From: Clusia tigrina
Lineage: Eukaryota; Arthropoda; Insecta; Diptera; Clusiidae
NCBI GenBank assembly: GCA_920105625.2
Contig: OV050033.1
Location: forward strand, 129,827,821 to 129,891,820
Length of the DNA stretch: 64,000 bases
Reading direction: 5' to 3'
Both the position numbers and the translations under genes were made by a program. This document shows positions 21,605 to 32,700 of the stretch, piece by piece. A model generated the notes under the pieces. That model ran no database searches, was not told the origin of the DNA, and saw only the letters and a list, made by a program, of their open reading frames with translations. Numbering within the stretch: position 1 is the first letter of the stretch; every line of letters begins with the position of its first letter.

Positions 21605-22172
21605 TGCTTGCCCTGAGCTATGGTCTGCACCCGATACGACTCCGCCTCCGCTGGCAGTTTCACCGTGGACATCAGTTCGCATTCCTTGCGTTGCACCTCC
21701 TGCGATTCGATTTCGATTTGTTTGCGTCGTTCGACCACCTCGATTTGTATCTCCTCGTTACGTATCCTCTGGCGCACCTTGGCCGCCTGCAGCTCGTAGG
21801 CAAGTTGCGCTTCGGCCTTGGCCGTATTGATCTCCTGATCGAAGTGGGCCTTCTGCAGCTTGTACATGCGTGTGTTGTCCTCGATTTTCGTGTCCGTCGA
21901 GTATTTGACATCCATGGCGCTCTTCTCGCATTCGGCCTCGCGAATGCCGGCGTCACGATTCGCTTCGGCCTCGCCAACATCGGCATCACGCACAACGATG
22001 GCCGTTTGGGCCTTGCCAAGTGAGGACAAGTACTGAACATCGTCGACAATGTCTTTGATCGTGAACGACAGAATCTCTATGCCCATGCGCCCAACATCAG
22101 GGGCGGCCACCTCGCGGACTAACGCTGCGAATTGATCGCGATCTTTGTACACTTCTTCGACTGAAAGAGTTC
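21605..22172 (-). CDS. Flo2: Flotillin-2 exon, SPFH end and start of flotillin domain
   Basis: Largest Flo2 exon here (568 nt). It runs from TLSVEEVYKDRDQFAALV and REVAAPDVGRMGIEILSFTI (end of the SPFH/prohibitin-homology domain) through DDVQYLSSLGKAQTA, EANRDAGIREAECEKSAMDV and YSTDTKIEDNTRMYKLQ to an Ala/Glu/Gln/Arg-rich coiled-coil segment ending AQGKQ. The acceptor reads TTAAACAG and splits a Gly codon with the upstream exon (G|GA). The donor is GTAAGT. There are no internal stops. An overlapping frame on the same strand is a shadow. Confidence 0.94.
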
Positions 22173-22475
22173 CTGTTTAATAGAAGGGGGAGGGGATTGA
22201 TTAGTAAACAATTATTATAATTTATATAGAATTTAGTTATTACGAAAGTGTGAGGAGAAAATCATATTTGGGTTGCGAGATAGATCTTTAGAATTTTTGA
22301 GAAATTGTATGAAATGGAGGGATTGAATTGTGAAGCTTCATGTTGGTGGACAGTTTTTTCTTCGGTGGATAAATATATAAGAATAGGAACAATTTTATGG
22401 TATACGATTTTACCTCTCTAGAAGAGAGTAAGAAAATCATACTTGAAATACTTTCGAGAGAGCACACTCACTTTC

Positions 22476-22591
22476 TCTCTTAGCTCTTTTCGAAGTATTA
22501 AAATCTCTTTTCGAAAAATTGAAATCTTAGTTCGAATTATTCAAATCTCATTTCGAATGATAGAAGTCTGTTTTCAAAATAATAAGATTAA

Positions 22592-22632
<41 letters not shown>

Positions 22633-23030
22633 AGTATATATAAAAGAATATATATATAAGAATAAGATAAATATCTTATTTCGAAAGATTGACATTTTAT
22701 TTCGAATTATTCAAATTTCATTCTAAAATCTCATTTCTGATGTCTCAATTCCAAATACTAAAATCTCTTCTCGAATTCAATTTTAGTTTTGAAATCTCAT
22801 TTCGACAAATTGATTTCTTATTTCGAAATATTAAAATCTCGTATCGAAACATTGACTTCTCTTTTCGAATTATAGAAACATAATTTCGAAAAATTAAAAA
22901 TATCTTTTCGAACTATTCAAATCCTATTTCGAAATATGAAAATCTCATTTCGAATGATAGAATCTCTTTTCAAAAATTGAAATATCTTTTCGAAATATAG
23001 AAATCTCATTTCGAAATCGAATGCTTGATT
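22476..23030. repeat. TTTCGAA-based decayed minisatellite
   Basis: A unit of roughly 20-28 bp, approximately TCTCATTTCGAAATATTRAA, is repeated well over 12 times, each centred on the palindrome TTCGAA or a one-base variant. An (AT)n tract at about 22592-22660 interrupts it. Confidence 0.8.
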
Positions 23031-23039
23031 ATGTTCATA

Positions 23040-24085
23040 GATGTTACCTTTTTACCACCATGTAAGTGAGACCCAGCACCATGGAGATTTTGAGAGCTCC
23101 CATCCATATTAGTGACATATTGAACTTTTTTTTTAATTTCTAAATTATAATTATAACTATTAAATAATAATGACTGTGAATTATACGAAAATAATTTATA
23201 TTTTATTATTTTGGTTTACTTTGTATTAGTTAATTATTTGATGTAACTTTATTATTTTATAATCTTTTATATTATTTTATTATTTTGTATTAGTTAATTA
23301 TTTTATATAATTTTATTATCTTACTGTGTTTTTTTATTTTATATATAGTTTATTATATTCGTTTATTATTTTATATTATTTTAATAATTTCAAATTATTT
23401 TTTTTCTATTCACCACAATTGCTTTTTCGGTTGTCTTAATCGAGTGTTTTTTCATTCATTTCGTTAATCATTTTAATATATGTAAGTTTTTAGTTCAAAT
23501 AATGCTAATCGCTTCTCGACCTCTGGATGAAATTTAATCATTCGTTTTTAATTTATTTATGTTAACATTTTTATTTTAAAGTAATTTTTTCTAATTTGTT
23601 TAAATTTTATTTTGTATTTATTCTATTATACTTTTCTTATCTTTTTTGTTTTATTCTTTCTAATTTGAAATAAATTAGCATTATATATAAATGCAGATTT
23701 AATTTCCTTATTAATTATTTTTTAAAATTATTTTTCATTATTTTTTTTTAAAAATTAAAATTTAATTAGTTATTTATATTATTTATTTGAATTATAAATT
23801 TTATATTTTCTAATACAAACCTTTTTCTATAACCACAAATTTTCAATTATAACTTCATTTTTATTATAATAATTTATATACGTGGCATTTTATTTTTTAA
23901 ATTTTGTTTATGTTTTTATTATATATTTTTATTATAATTATTTACGTTTCATTTAGTTTTTAAAATATTTTTTTTTTATCAATTTGTAACATTTCGTTTT
24001 AAAATTTTAAATGTATTGCATGTTAAATCTTTCGGGTTTATTATATATTTTTATTATTATTATTTATAAATTTAATTTTTTTATA
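23040..24085. other. AT-rich intronic DNA
   Basis: Dominated by T and A runs (TTATTATTTTATATTA type). I see no gene or clear repeat unit. Confidence 0.6.
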
Positions 24086-24087
24086 TA

Positions 24088-25301
24088 AAGGGTTTTTCAA
24101 AAGAAACGCTACAAAAGTAAATCGATAGTGACAGCAAACGACGCCATATTTTTTCCCGCTCTTTTGACATTTCTCTTCAGTAAGGTTTGCCATTTCATGG
24201 TGCAAATATATACGAGCCAACAACGAGTTGAAATTATTAAAATTTACTACCGAAATTCGGAGTCAGTCGCCTCAACTTTAAGAGCGCTACGTCCAATTTA
24301 TGGTCGTCATAATTGTCCTAGCAGGTCAACAATTGAGCGTCTAGTGGAAAAATTTGAATCCACAGGCACAGTACAAAATGTTCCCGTGCCAGTGAGACAA
24401 AGAAGTGCCCGTAGTGTCGAGAATATTGCTGCCGCTGAGGCTTCAGTTCAAGAAAGCCCAAATGTGTCTCTCACACGTCGTTCTCAAGCGTTGGGCATCT
24501 CTGTGACGTCGTTGTGGCGAATTCTGCGAAAAGATCTTGGCCTACATCCTCACAAGATCAAATTGATGCAAGAACTGAAGCCGCTTGACCACCAGGCTCA
24601 TTTCTGGCTGAATGGCTTCGTCAATAAGCAAAATATGCGTTATTGGTTAGACAGCAATCCACACGTACTCCATGAGTCATCATTGTATCCCGAAAAAATT
24701 ACGGTTTGGTACGGTTTATGGGCCGGCGGCGTCATTGGGCCGTACTTCTTCCGTGATGATCAAGACCGGCACATTACTGTGAATGCGAATCGCTACCGTG
24801 ATAACCGAATATTTTTGGCCCCAATTGGATAATATGGACTTGGAGGACATGTGGTTCCAACAGGACGGCGCCACAAGCCACACAGCGAATGCCACAATCA
24901 ATTTACTGCAAACCAAGTTTGGTGAACGTGTTATCTCACGAAATGGCCCAGTCGATTGGCCGCCTCGGTCGTGCGATTTGACGCCGTTAGATTATTTCCT
25001 GTGGGGCTACGTCAAGTCTATGGTCTATGCCAACAAGCCAGCGACGATTGATGAACTTCGTACGAATATCGAACGTAAAATTGCAGCAGTATTGGCCGAT
25101 TTATGCTTGAAAACCGTTGAAAATTGGGTTCAGCGTCTGGACTTCTGCAAGCGTGCCCGTGGTGGCCATGCAAAAGAAATCGAGTTTTATACATAATGGC
25201 ATCGAACGTACTTTCACAGGAATAAAGAATTTCATTGATATCTAAAACCGGTTTTGTTTTATTTAAAAAAACTTTTGTAGTGCTCTTATTGAAAAACCCG
25301 A
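24088..25301 (+). mobile_element. mariner-type transposon 1 (DD41D group)
   Basis: A 1214-bp element between TA dinucleotides (24086-24087 and 25302-25303). The terminal inverted repeats are about 30 bp and imperfect: GGGTTTTTCAAAAGAAACGC on the left against GGGTTTTTCAATAAGAGCAC on the right complement, both continuing to TACAAAAGT. It encodes a damaged mariner transposase on the plus strand. Confidence 0.92.
24197..25196 (+). pseudogene. mariner transposase 1, frameshifted and internally deleted
   Basis: Likely start MVQIYTSQQRVEIIKIYYRN with a helix-turn-helix N-terminus (VSLTRRSQALGISVTSLWRI). At ELKPLDHQ the sequence passes straight to AHFWLNGFVNKQN, so about 28 residues including the first catalytic Asp (LTDEAHF in mariner 2) are deleted in frame. 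A frameshift near 24800 follows RYRD. The remaining C-terminus has FQQDGATSHT and LTPLDYFLWG, with the second and third Asp separated by 41 residues. DD41D is the spacing of a basal mariner group described from tephritid and related flies. The copy is inactive. Confidence 0.9.
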
Positions 25302-25897
25302 TATATACCGTGTTTTCTGAATTTTGCGGACGCAATTTCATACGTGCTCCGTAATTGGGACGGTTTTTCACTGTGTTTAAACTGAATTCGTTCTTTAAGC
25401 TTCGCGATATAGACGCTAATACGAAAGTGTAGTTTATTTACCTAATTTGGTGATATATTGTTCTGCAGGAACAGATTAAAGGTGAAGTGTGGAATTCACA
25501 AAGTATTTTATAAACAACAACATCATTAAAAAATAAAAGTGCGCGCCAAAAAACAACTAGCAGGAGTTGCCACCTGTGTCAGTACTCTAAGATGATTGGT
25601 GATGCCACTTAATTTTAATCTATTTAAATTTTAAATTCCACAGAGTTGCATTTGAGCCATTCATTAATTCTTTATTTTCCCAACTCTTAATGAGTTTCCC
25701 GAACATCAATAAACTTACAAACTTCAGAAATGCTTATGTGATGGTGGTTGCTGAAGATTGCTGCAAAAACAAAAAATAAATAACTAAGGATAACTTGTAC
25801 CTAACAACCAAGCCAATAAATCGGGCTCGTTCATGTTCTCCTGCTTTAATGTTAAAAGCCAATCTACACTACAATTGCGCCAGCAAGTAACTTAGTC

Positions 25898-27143
25898 ATG
25901 CCAGCCATAGGTGGTGGAAAAAGTAATGTGACAAGAAATGTTGCCACTATACAGACTGGTATAGACAGATATATACAGGTAAAACGAAAGTTGAGTCCAG
26001 AAAAAACGGAAATAAAAGACAGGCAAAAAATGCGAGACTAACTCCTCAATCGGCGAATATATCTGCCTCTCCGAAACAAATAAGTAGTAACACTTTGGGT
26101 CAGAACAGATTTGCACTATTAGAGAATGAAAACGTTGACTCAACAACTGCAAACAATTCCATTGCCAAAACTCCGAAGCCACCACCATTCTACTTGCGAG
26201 AGAGATGCTCAAATGATTTAGTTGCAACTGTAGCTAGTCTTGTAACAATTCCCACGTAACGTCCATAACAAATGGGAATTTAAAGGAAACGAAACTACAA
26301 ACATACAATGAAAGCAATTACCGCAAATTAGCATGCTATCTTGAAAAAAATGGTAAAAACTACTATACATATCAACTGAAGAGCAGTAAAGGCCTAGTAG
26401 TTGTTATTAAAGGTATTGAGAATAGTGTAAGTACTAATGAAATCAAAGCTTCTCTCGAAATCGCCGGATTTAAAGTAAAAACGGTACATTAAAAACAGAG
26501 ACAAAGTACCACAACCACTATATCAAGTAGAACTTGAACCGAATGGAAGAAAATTAAAAAGTAGCGAAACACACCCAATATACCATCTGCGTTACTTATT
26601 ACATAGACGAATAACCGTTGAAGAACCACACAAAAGAAAAGGCCCTGTCCAGTGCTTCCATTGCCAAGAATACGGGCACACAAACTCGTACTGTACCTTA
26701 CGCACTGTTTGTGTTGCCTGTGTGGACTTCACCATTCCTCCAAGTGTTTGTCTGACAAATCCAACATAAATGCAAAAAAATGCAGCAATTGTGGAGAAAA
26801 CCACACGGCAAACTATAGAGGCTGCCCAGTGTATTTAGCACTCAAAAATAAATTAGACCAGAAACAGCAACCAGCTTTTCATTACACAGAGATTGCCAAA
26901 TCAATCGAACCCCATAAGCAACTGACCAGTGACAACGCTTCTACATCAAGATCATATGCCAACGTAGTAAAGTCTGGATCTGAGGAAATTCCTAGCTTTG
27001 CAAATCCTATGCAAAATGTAGAAACCGTGATATGAAAATTAACAAATTGTATGACAGAATTTATGACATCAATGCAAAGTATGTTGCATGAGTTGTTGAA
27101 AACTCAAAACCAACTTATGCAATTGTTGATATCTAAAAAATGA
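25898..27143 (+). pseudogene. Jockey-type ORF1 (gag-like), frameshifted
   Basis: Starts MPAIGGGKSNVTRNVATI. After frameshifts it continues as LGQNRFALLENENVDS, KPPPFYLRERC and LACYLEKNGKNYYTYQLKSS, with a piece resembling LVVVIKGIENS, then the knuckles CFHCQEYGHTNSYC, CVAC and CSNCGENHTANYRGC. The PPP(I/F)Y motif followed by an RNA-binding fold and CCHC knuckles is typical of Jockey-clade ORF1. Breaks occur near 26030, 26255, 26490 and 26710. The last codons (LLISKK) end in TGA at 27141-27143, which overlaps the ORF2 ATG as ATGA. Confidence 0.8.
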
Positions 27144-27147
27144 ACTA

Positions 27148-28450
27148 AAGGGTTTTCCAATAAGAGGTGTTATTTTGGTATTCAAAAAAAAATGCCATTT
27201 TTTGAGATAAATGATCGGATGTTTATTTCATAATAAAGAGGAAGGTATGGCTTTAATAATGAAAAACAACATCAGCCAAATGGCCACCACGACCACGCTT
27301 ACAGGACCATATCCTTTTCATGAAATTTTCCATAACCAAATCGCAAAGTGGCTGCACTATGTCCTCGATAGCCTCACGAATTCTATCTTTGAGGTCTTGA
27401 ATCGACGCTGGGCTGTTGGCGTAGACCTTATCTTTCACGTGGCCACAAAGGAAGAAGTCGCAAGGTGTTAAATCACAAGATCTCGGTGGCCAATTGTGAT
27501 CTCCTCTTCGAGAGATAACACGGTCCGGAAACTTTTCCCGTAAAAGAGCACTGGTTTCGTTGCTTGTGTGGCACGTAGCGCCGTCTTGTTGAAAGTAAAC
27601 GTTGTCCAGATCAATACCATCCAACTCCGACCATAAAAAATCATTAATCATCTCTCGATAGCGCAATCCATTCACCGTAACTGTTGAACATTTCATTTTC
27701 GAAAAAGTAAGGTGCAATGACCCCGCCAGACCATAAACCGCACCAAACAGTCACACGTTGAGGATGGAGAGGCTTCTCAACAATAACTCTTGGGTTTTCC
27801 GAGCCACAGATCTGACAATTTTGTTTGTTGACGTAGCCACCGAGGTGGAAATGGGCCTCATCAGTCAAGATGATTTTTCGCTGGAATTCCGGATTATTTT
27901 CATGCATTTCATGGACCCAATCAGCAAAGACACGACGCTGTTGATGATCGGCCGGCTTGAGTTCTTGTGTTAACTGAACTTTATAAGCCTTAAGACCCAA
28001 GTCTTTATGCAAAATACGGTGTAATGACGTTTGTGGAATGCCCAATTCCAAAGAACGACGAGGAATGGACAAACCTGGGTTTTCTTCAACACTCTGGGCT
28101 ACAGCAGCAATATTCTCAGTTGTTCTTGAGCGACGTGCACGGATTTTATTCTTCACATCACTAACTTGTCCCAACAGCTCCAATTTTTCCACCAATTTCT
28201 GTATTCCGGTCCGACAAGGTGCTTCACGACGACCCAAAAATGCTTTAGTTTTGCGAACTGTGACTGCAAGATTTTCACCATTTTTGTAGTGAATTTTAGA
28301 AATTTCAATGCGTTGTTGAAGCGTGTATCGTTCCATTTTTAGTAATGGCGTAGTTTCTACTTGTCAAATGTCAAAGAATAAAAGCTTCAAAAGGGACAGC
28401 TTCCGAAATACCGGGTGATTCAAAATAACACCTCTTGTTGGAAAACCCTT
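27148..28450 (-). mobile_element. mariner-type transposon 2 (DD41D group), nested
   Basis: A 1303-bp element flanked by TA (27146-27147 and 28451-28452). The 30-bp terminal inverted repeats match almost perfectly: AAGGGTTTTCCAATAAGAGG on the left against AAGGGTTTTCCAACAAGAGG on the right complement, both continuing to TGTTATTTTG. It carries a nearly complete transposase on the minus strand and is much less decayed than the retroelement it interrupts. Confidence 0.95.
27253..28336 (-). pseudogene. mariner transposase 2, one frameshift
   Basis: Starts MERYTLQQRIEISKIHYKNG and reads through the DNA-binding region (LSIPRRSLELGIPQTSLHRI) and the first catalytic Asp in IILTDEAHFHLGGYVNKQN. A single frameshift occurs at about 27690-27710, after APYFFENE. 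Beyond it are TVTVNGLRYREMINDFLWSE and the second and third Asp in FQQDGATCHT and LTPCDFFLCG, again 41 residues apart. I see no in-frame stop other than those caused by the frameshift. It is inactive as it stands, but recently so. Confidence 0.92.
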
Positions 28451-28452
28451 TA

Positions 28453-29920
28453 TATTAATATATGTCATTGGAATGCAAACGGCATTAGCCAACATAAACT
28501 TGAAATTCAACACTTCCTGCATACTAGGCAAATTGACATTATGCTTATAAAACAAACGCACTTGACAAACAAAAATTATTTTGTTATATCAGGATATAAT
28601 TTCTACAAGACAAACCATCCTGACAATAAAGCACATGGCGGTACGGGTATATTAATAAGAGATCGATTTAAGCATCATGCACTAGAAGAGTATGCAAAGG
28701 ACTATCTGCAGGCATCATCAATATGTCTTCAATGCTGGCAGGAAAAAATTGTACTAAGCGCAGTCTATTGTCCTCCAAGATACTCAGTGACTGAATTACA
28801 ATTCACACAATTCTTCACATCATTGGGGACCAACTTTTTGGCAGCAGGTGATTATAATGCGAAACATACATTTTGCGGCTCCAGGTTAATAAATCCCAAA
28901 GGCAAACAACTGTTCTTTGCACTACTAAATTGGTGTTCTAACCTAGACTTCGTGTCTTCAGGACAACTGACATACTGGCCCTCTGACTCTCAAAAAGTGC
29001 CCGACCTCATCGATTTTGGAATAACCAGTGGTATTGATCGTAACTTGTTATCTGCAGAATCGTGTTTGGAGCTCGCTTCTGATCATTCATCAGTTATTAT
29101 ATGTCTACATAAACAACCTCAACTGGGTAAGAAAACAGGCCACCTAACCAACAAAAGAACAAACTGGCTTAGGTACCGTCAATATGTAAGTAGTCATATA
29201 AACATTGGTCCTCGACTAAAGAGTGCAAGCGATATTGACTCGGCACTTTTGGCCATCAACTCAGTTCTTACATCTGCAGCCACACACTCATCTCCAGCAG
29301 TCTCATTATCCCGCACCGCAACAACTCGCACAACATCTGCAGTTATCGATAGTCTCGTTAAGGAGAAAAGGCGCTTAAGAAGAGAGTGGCAACAAAATAG
29401 ATCACCCTACGCCAAGCAGAAATTAGCATTAGCAAAAAAACGCCTCCGAGAAGCACTGAACTGCGAGCTAGAGAACAGTTTGAAAAAGTATACTGAGACG
29501 CTAACTCCAACACAAAATACTAACTACTCTTTATGGAAAGCCTATAAAAATATAAATACTCCTAAATACTGTCATCCACCACTCAGGCAAAATAATGGAA
29601 CTTGGGCAAGAAGTGACGAAGAGAAAGCCTCAGCGTTTGCAAATCATCTCAAATCCGTATTCCAACCTAACCAACAAACCAACTGTTTTGAAATTCCATT
29701 TTTGGCCCCTAAAATACCAGTAATCCCGATGCAGGTTAAAATGAAGGAAGTGCAACTTGCAATTAAAACTCAGCTAAGCCCGAAAAAAGCACCAGGATTT
29801 GAATTAATTACCGCAAAAATGATTGTGGAATTGCCTGAAATAGCCATCAAAATAGTTAATTTCGCTCTTAAGTTAATTTCGCTCTTAAGATTTAATTACT
29901 TATTGTTAGGCTCGAAATGA
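28453..29920 (+). pseudogene. Jockey-type ORF2: endonuclease plus pre-RT region, RT missing
   Basis: Reading from the first base after mariner 2, the frame gives YINICHWNANGIS. The native start (codons M, N) is at 27140-27145, on the other side of the mariner. The AP endonuclease shows HWNANGI, LAAGDYNAKHTFCGSR and ELASDHSSVI. The acidic residue usually found in ETHL is Lys here (IKQTHL), so catalysis would be lost. A Lys/Arg-rich linker and a W.AYK region follow to about SPKKAPGFELITAKMI, which normally introduces the reverse transcriptase. A deletion then brings in a 17-bp duplicated stretch and 3' UTR sequence. Confidence 0.85.
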
Positions 29921-30205
29921 GTGAATTCAATAAATAAATGTTTAAAAAAAAAAAAAATATTGTTTCATATTTGTCACCATCCATAATCGCCGTCCTAATT
30001 TTAATTTTAATATATTTAAAATTTTTTTTCGGTTTTTTATTAATTTTTATTAATAGTATTTCTCTTCTTATTTATTTATATTATTTCGAGTCTTATTTTG
30101 TTTTTTATACTTTCCACCAAGAATCTTTTTGCTCCACAATTGTTTTTTATTTAATTAAGAATTTTCTTATATTTAGATTAAGAATAATTATAATTAATAA
30201 TAATT

Positions 30206-30247
30206 AGACCAAACCCCAATATGAAATCGTTCTTTGGGGTTTGGTCT
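30206..30247. repeat. perfect 14-bp inverted repeat
   Basis: AGACCAAACCCCAA at 30206-30219 is exactly complementary to TTGGGGTTTGGTCT at 30234-30247, with a 14-nt loop. It is GC-richer than the surrounding A/T DNA. The role is unknown: a small structured element or the remains of a palindromic transposon end. Confidence 0.8.
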
Positions 30248-30259
30248 CATTAAATAATT

Positions 30260-32400
30260 AGTGCTTATATATTTTCATATAGTTTATTTTATATATTCTC
30301 CTCACTCTTCTACAACTTTTCCACTCTGATTGTTCTCTTCTCTTTCCGAAATGATGCCAGTATATCAGTGATGATATATTTCAATAAGTGGATCTCTTTT
30401 ATACCACTAAACTACACTAAACTAGCGCTCATTTATCGTTTGCATGCAGGAAGCTCGTTAAACAGCAGTGAAGTGGTGCTTACGACTATTTTAATTACTC
30501 TCAACTTAACGGAGAATTTGACGTCATTGCAGTACTTTCGTTATCAAATCTCAGTGCCGCGGCTGCTTAAGGTGCCTCGCATTAAATGACATCATGACAG
30601 TAGACAAAAAGTGCCATTACGAAACAATATCTTCGCAAACAGGCCTCAAGATGGAACCCATGTCAAGAGCGATAAGATAATGTCGCATGACACGGAAGCC
30701 GTTTGGAATGATTGCAACGGGCGTCTACGAGCAACCGAGAACAGCCCAAAGCACTTACGCAGAACATTCTTTATTTCACTTGTAGGACAATAAATAAAAA
30801 CAACGCGCGACTGAAGCACTTTGAACAGGTCGTAATCCCAAATTGCGAATACGTGTTTGCGTCCTCCGCGTCCTTGGCGGCGCACGGCTTTCTGTGTGCT
30901 TCAGGCGCATTAGGCGGAAAGTGACAATCAAATTGCGTGTAAGTGCGGCAAACGTGCTCGAAATGAGCCCATGTTGCTGCTAATTTGACACCAATTTGAC
31001 ATAACTTTGACATGAATTCGGAAAACAATTACAGAAAATTCAATAAAGTCATGAACAGGTCTGAACCGTGATTCTAAAAGTTGGCAGCTCGTAGCGGGGT
31101 GAATCAGTGCATCATTATTGAAGTTAATTGGCATGTTTGGGAATATGATCACAGGGGCCGCGATACGTTTTATATAGGGAGGATATGAATGAGTAGGGTA
31201 GGTAGGTTTAAGTGGCTGTCAAAGCCTCGGAATATGATGGAGTAAGATTGAATAAACAACAAACAAATGTCTGGGCAAATTTCATATGAAAAGAAAAAGG
31301 ACATCCCTTAGGGCACAGACACCGATGATCTAAGGTAATTGAATATAATCAATGATCCATAAAGAAGAACAAAGAAGTGAGGAGGTATTATCGAGAAAAT
31401 TTATGTAATAAAAATTGTATAAGGAGAATATATATAAATCGATTAACAAGATGAACTCCCTACGAACTTTGAACGATTTTATGGTATTACATTAAAAATT
31501 TTTACCGAAAAAGTTCCAAAATATTTTAAAGTATTCATTTACACAGTTCAAATATTTATAAGTAATATTATAAGTCATTATAAAGCTTTGGATTTTGTAA
31601 AGGTTTTATAGAGTACTTTTCAAGAGAAAAATCCTTGACGAGTGTAAAAATAAACTATGAAAGACTTTATAAAATTTATTCATAAAATTTGAATCTTTTT
31701 AAAAAAACATTATAAGCATCCAAAAAGTTTTAAAAAGTTTTAAAAAACATTAAAAGCATTTAAAAAGTCTTCATATACCTTTTCAAAAAACATTATAAGC
31801 ATTTATAAAGTCTTCATATATAAAAAAAAAATTATATGTCTTCTCAATATCCTTCATGAGTAGTAAACAAATATTCTGAATGTTTTGAAGGCATTAATTT
31901 TCCAGTATTGAAGGTATTTACACAGTTCCAATATTTATATGTAAAATTATAAGATCTTATATCTTCATGAGTATTATTTAGATTTATAAATTTTATACCG
32001 AGCTTATGAAATAATTGCTTCTGCACTGTTGGTTTTGTTGGAGATTTGAATGCATGGCGATCTCTCAGTTACAATAATCATAATTGCCGGAAAAATATTT
32101 GTTGTTACAATGCTTGTACAAAGTTATTATAGACATTCATAGAAAACGTACCTTCAACTAAAGAGACATATGAATAAAAATTCTCTACTATCCGTGCTGA
32201 ATTTAATTCTTACCACAGTACATGAGAAATCTACCATTGGTTCAGAAACCTTTGGCTCAATAGTAACGGAATAAGGACGCAGATCTACTGAAAAAAGCCT
32301 ATTTTTCCAATGAAGTTAATCTACTTATCGTACCATGTGTTTACGTTAAGACATTAGGAGATATGATGAATGAATAATTGGAATCTTATACAATGTGTGA
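30260..32400. other. intronic DNA: unique island, then AT-rich with ~45-bp repeats
   Basis: 30300-31160 is a mixed-composition island without recognisable coding potential. From about 31500 to 31850 units like TTATAAGCATTTAAAAAGTC followed by TTCATATAC and TTTTCAAAAAACA repeat three to four times. The remainder is AT-rich with nothing recognised. Confidence 0.55.
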
Positions 32401-32403
32401 CAA

Positions 32404-32700
32404 AATCCTTTCTGCTCTTATGATTATTTCATATAAAAAGGGGTCTTAAAAAGAGAGAGGAATCCCCTCAAGAAAACAGCTGTTGTTGTGATCGACTATT
32501 CCATGTAAATAGGGGGTGTGAAGACGAAGGGGAATCCCCTCAAGAAAACAGCTTGTGTTGTGACAGATTATTTCATGTAAATAGGTATGTGAAGACGAAT
32601 AAAATTCCCCTCAAGAAAACAGTTGCTGTTGTGATAGATTATTTCAAGTAAACAGGGGTGTGAAGAAGGAAGGGGAATCTCCTTTAGCAAATAGCATAAA
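32404..32700 (+). repeat. 71-72-bp tandem repeat, about 4 units
   Basis: AATCCCCTCAAGAAAACAG-like blocks have CCCCTCAAG at 32464, 32536 and 32607, with a diverged copy near 32678. Between them lie GTGATAGATTATTTCATGTA and AATAGGGGTGTGAAGACGAA blocks. The spacing is 71-72 bp. Confidence 0.85.

Larger units (their letters stand above)
25320..29957 (+). mobile_element. Jockey-clade retrotransposon, interrupted by mariner 2 and lacking its RT domain
   Basis: A plus-strand non-LTR element with ORF1 (zinc-knuckle gag), ORF2 (endonuclease and pre-RT region), an AATAAA and a poly-A tail at about 29944-29957. Mariner 2 sits at the ORF1/ORF2 boundary. The reverse transcriptase core is deleted and the ORF2 frame ends soon after the pre-RT region. 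The 5' boundary is not visible and the start given is only a lower limit. I see no certain target-site duplication. Confidence 0.75.

Noticed and set aside
30206..30247. microRNA precursor
   Set aside because: The stem is only 14 bp. A miRNA hairpin needs about 22 paired bases or more on each arm.
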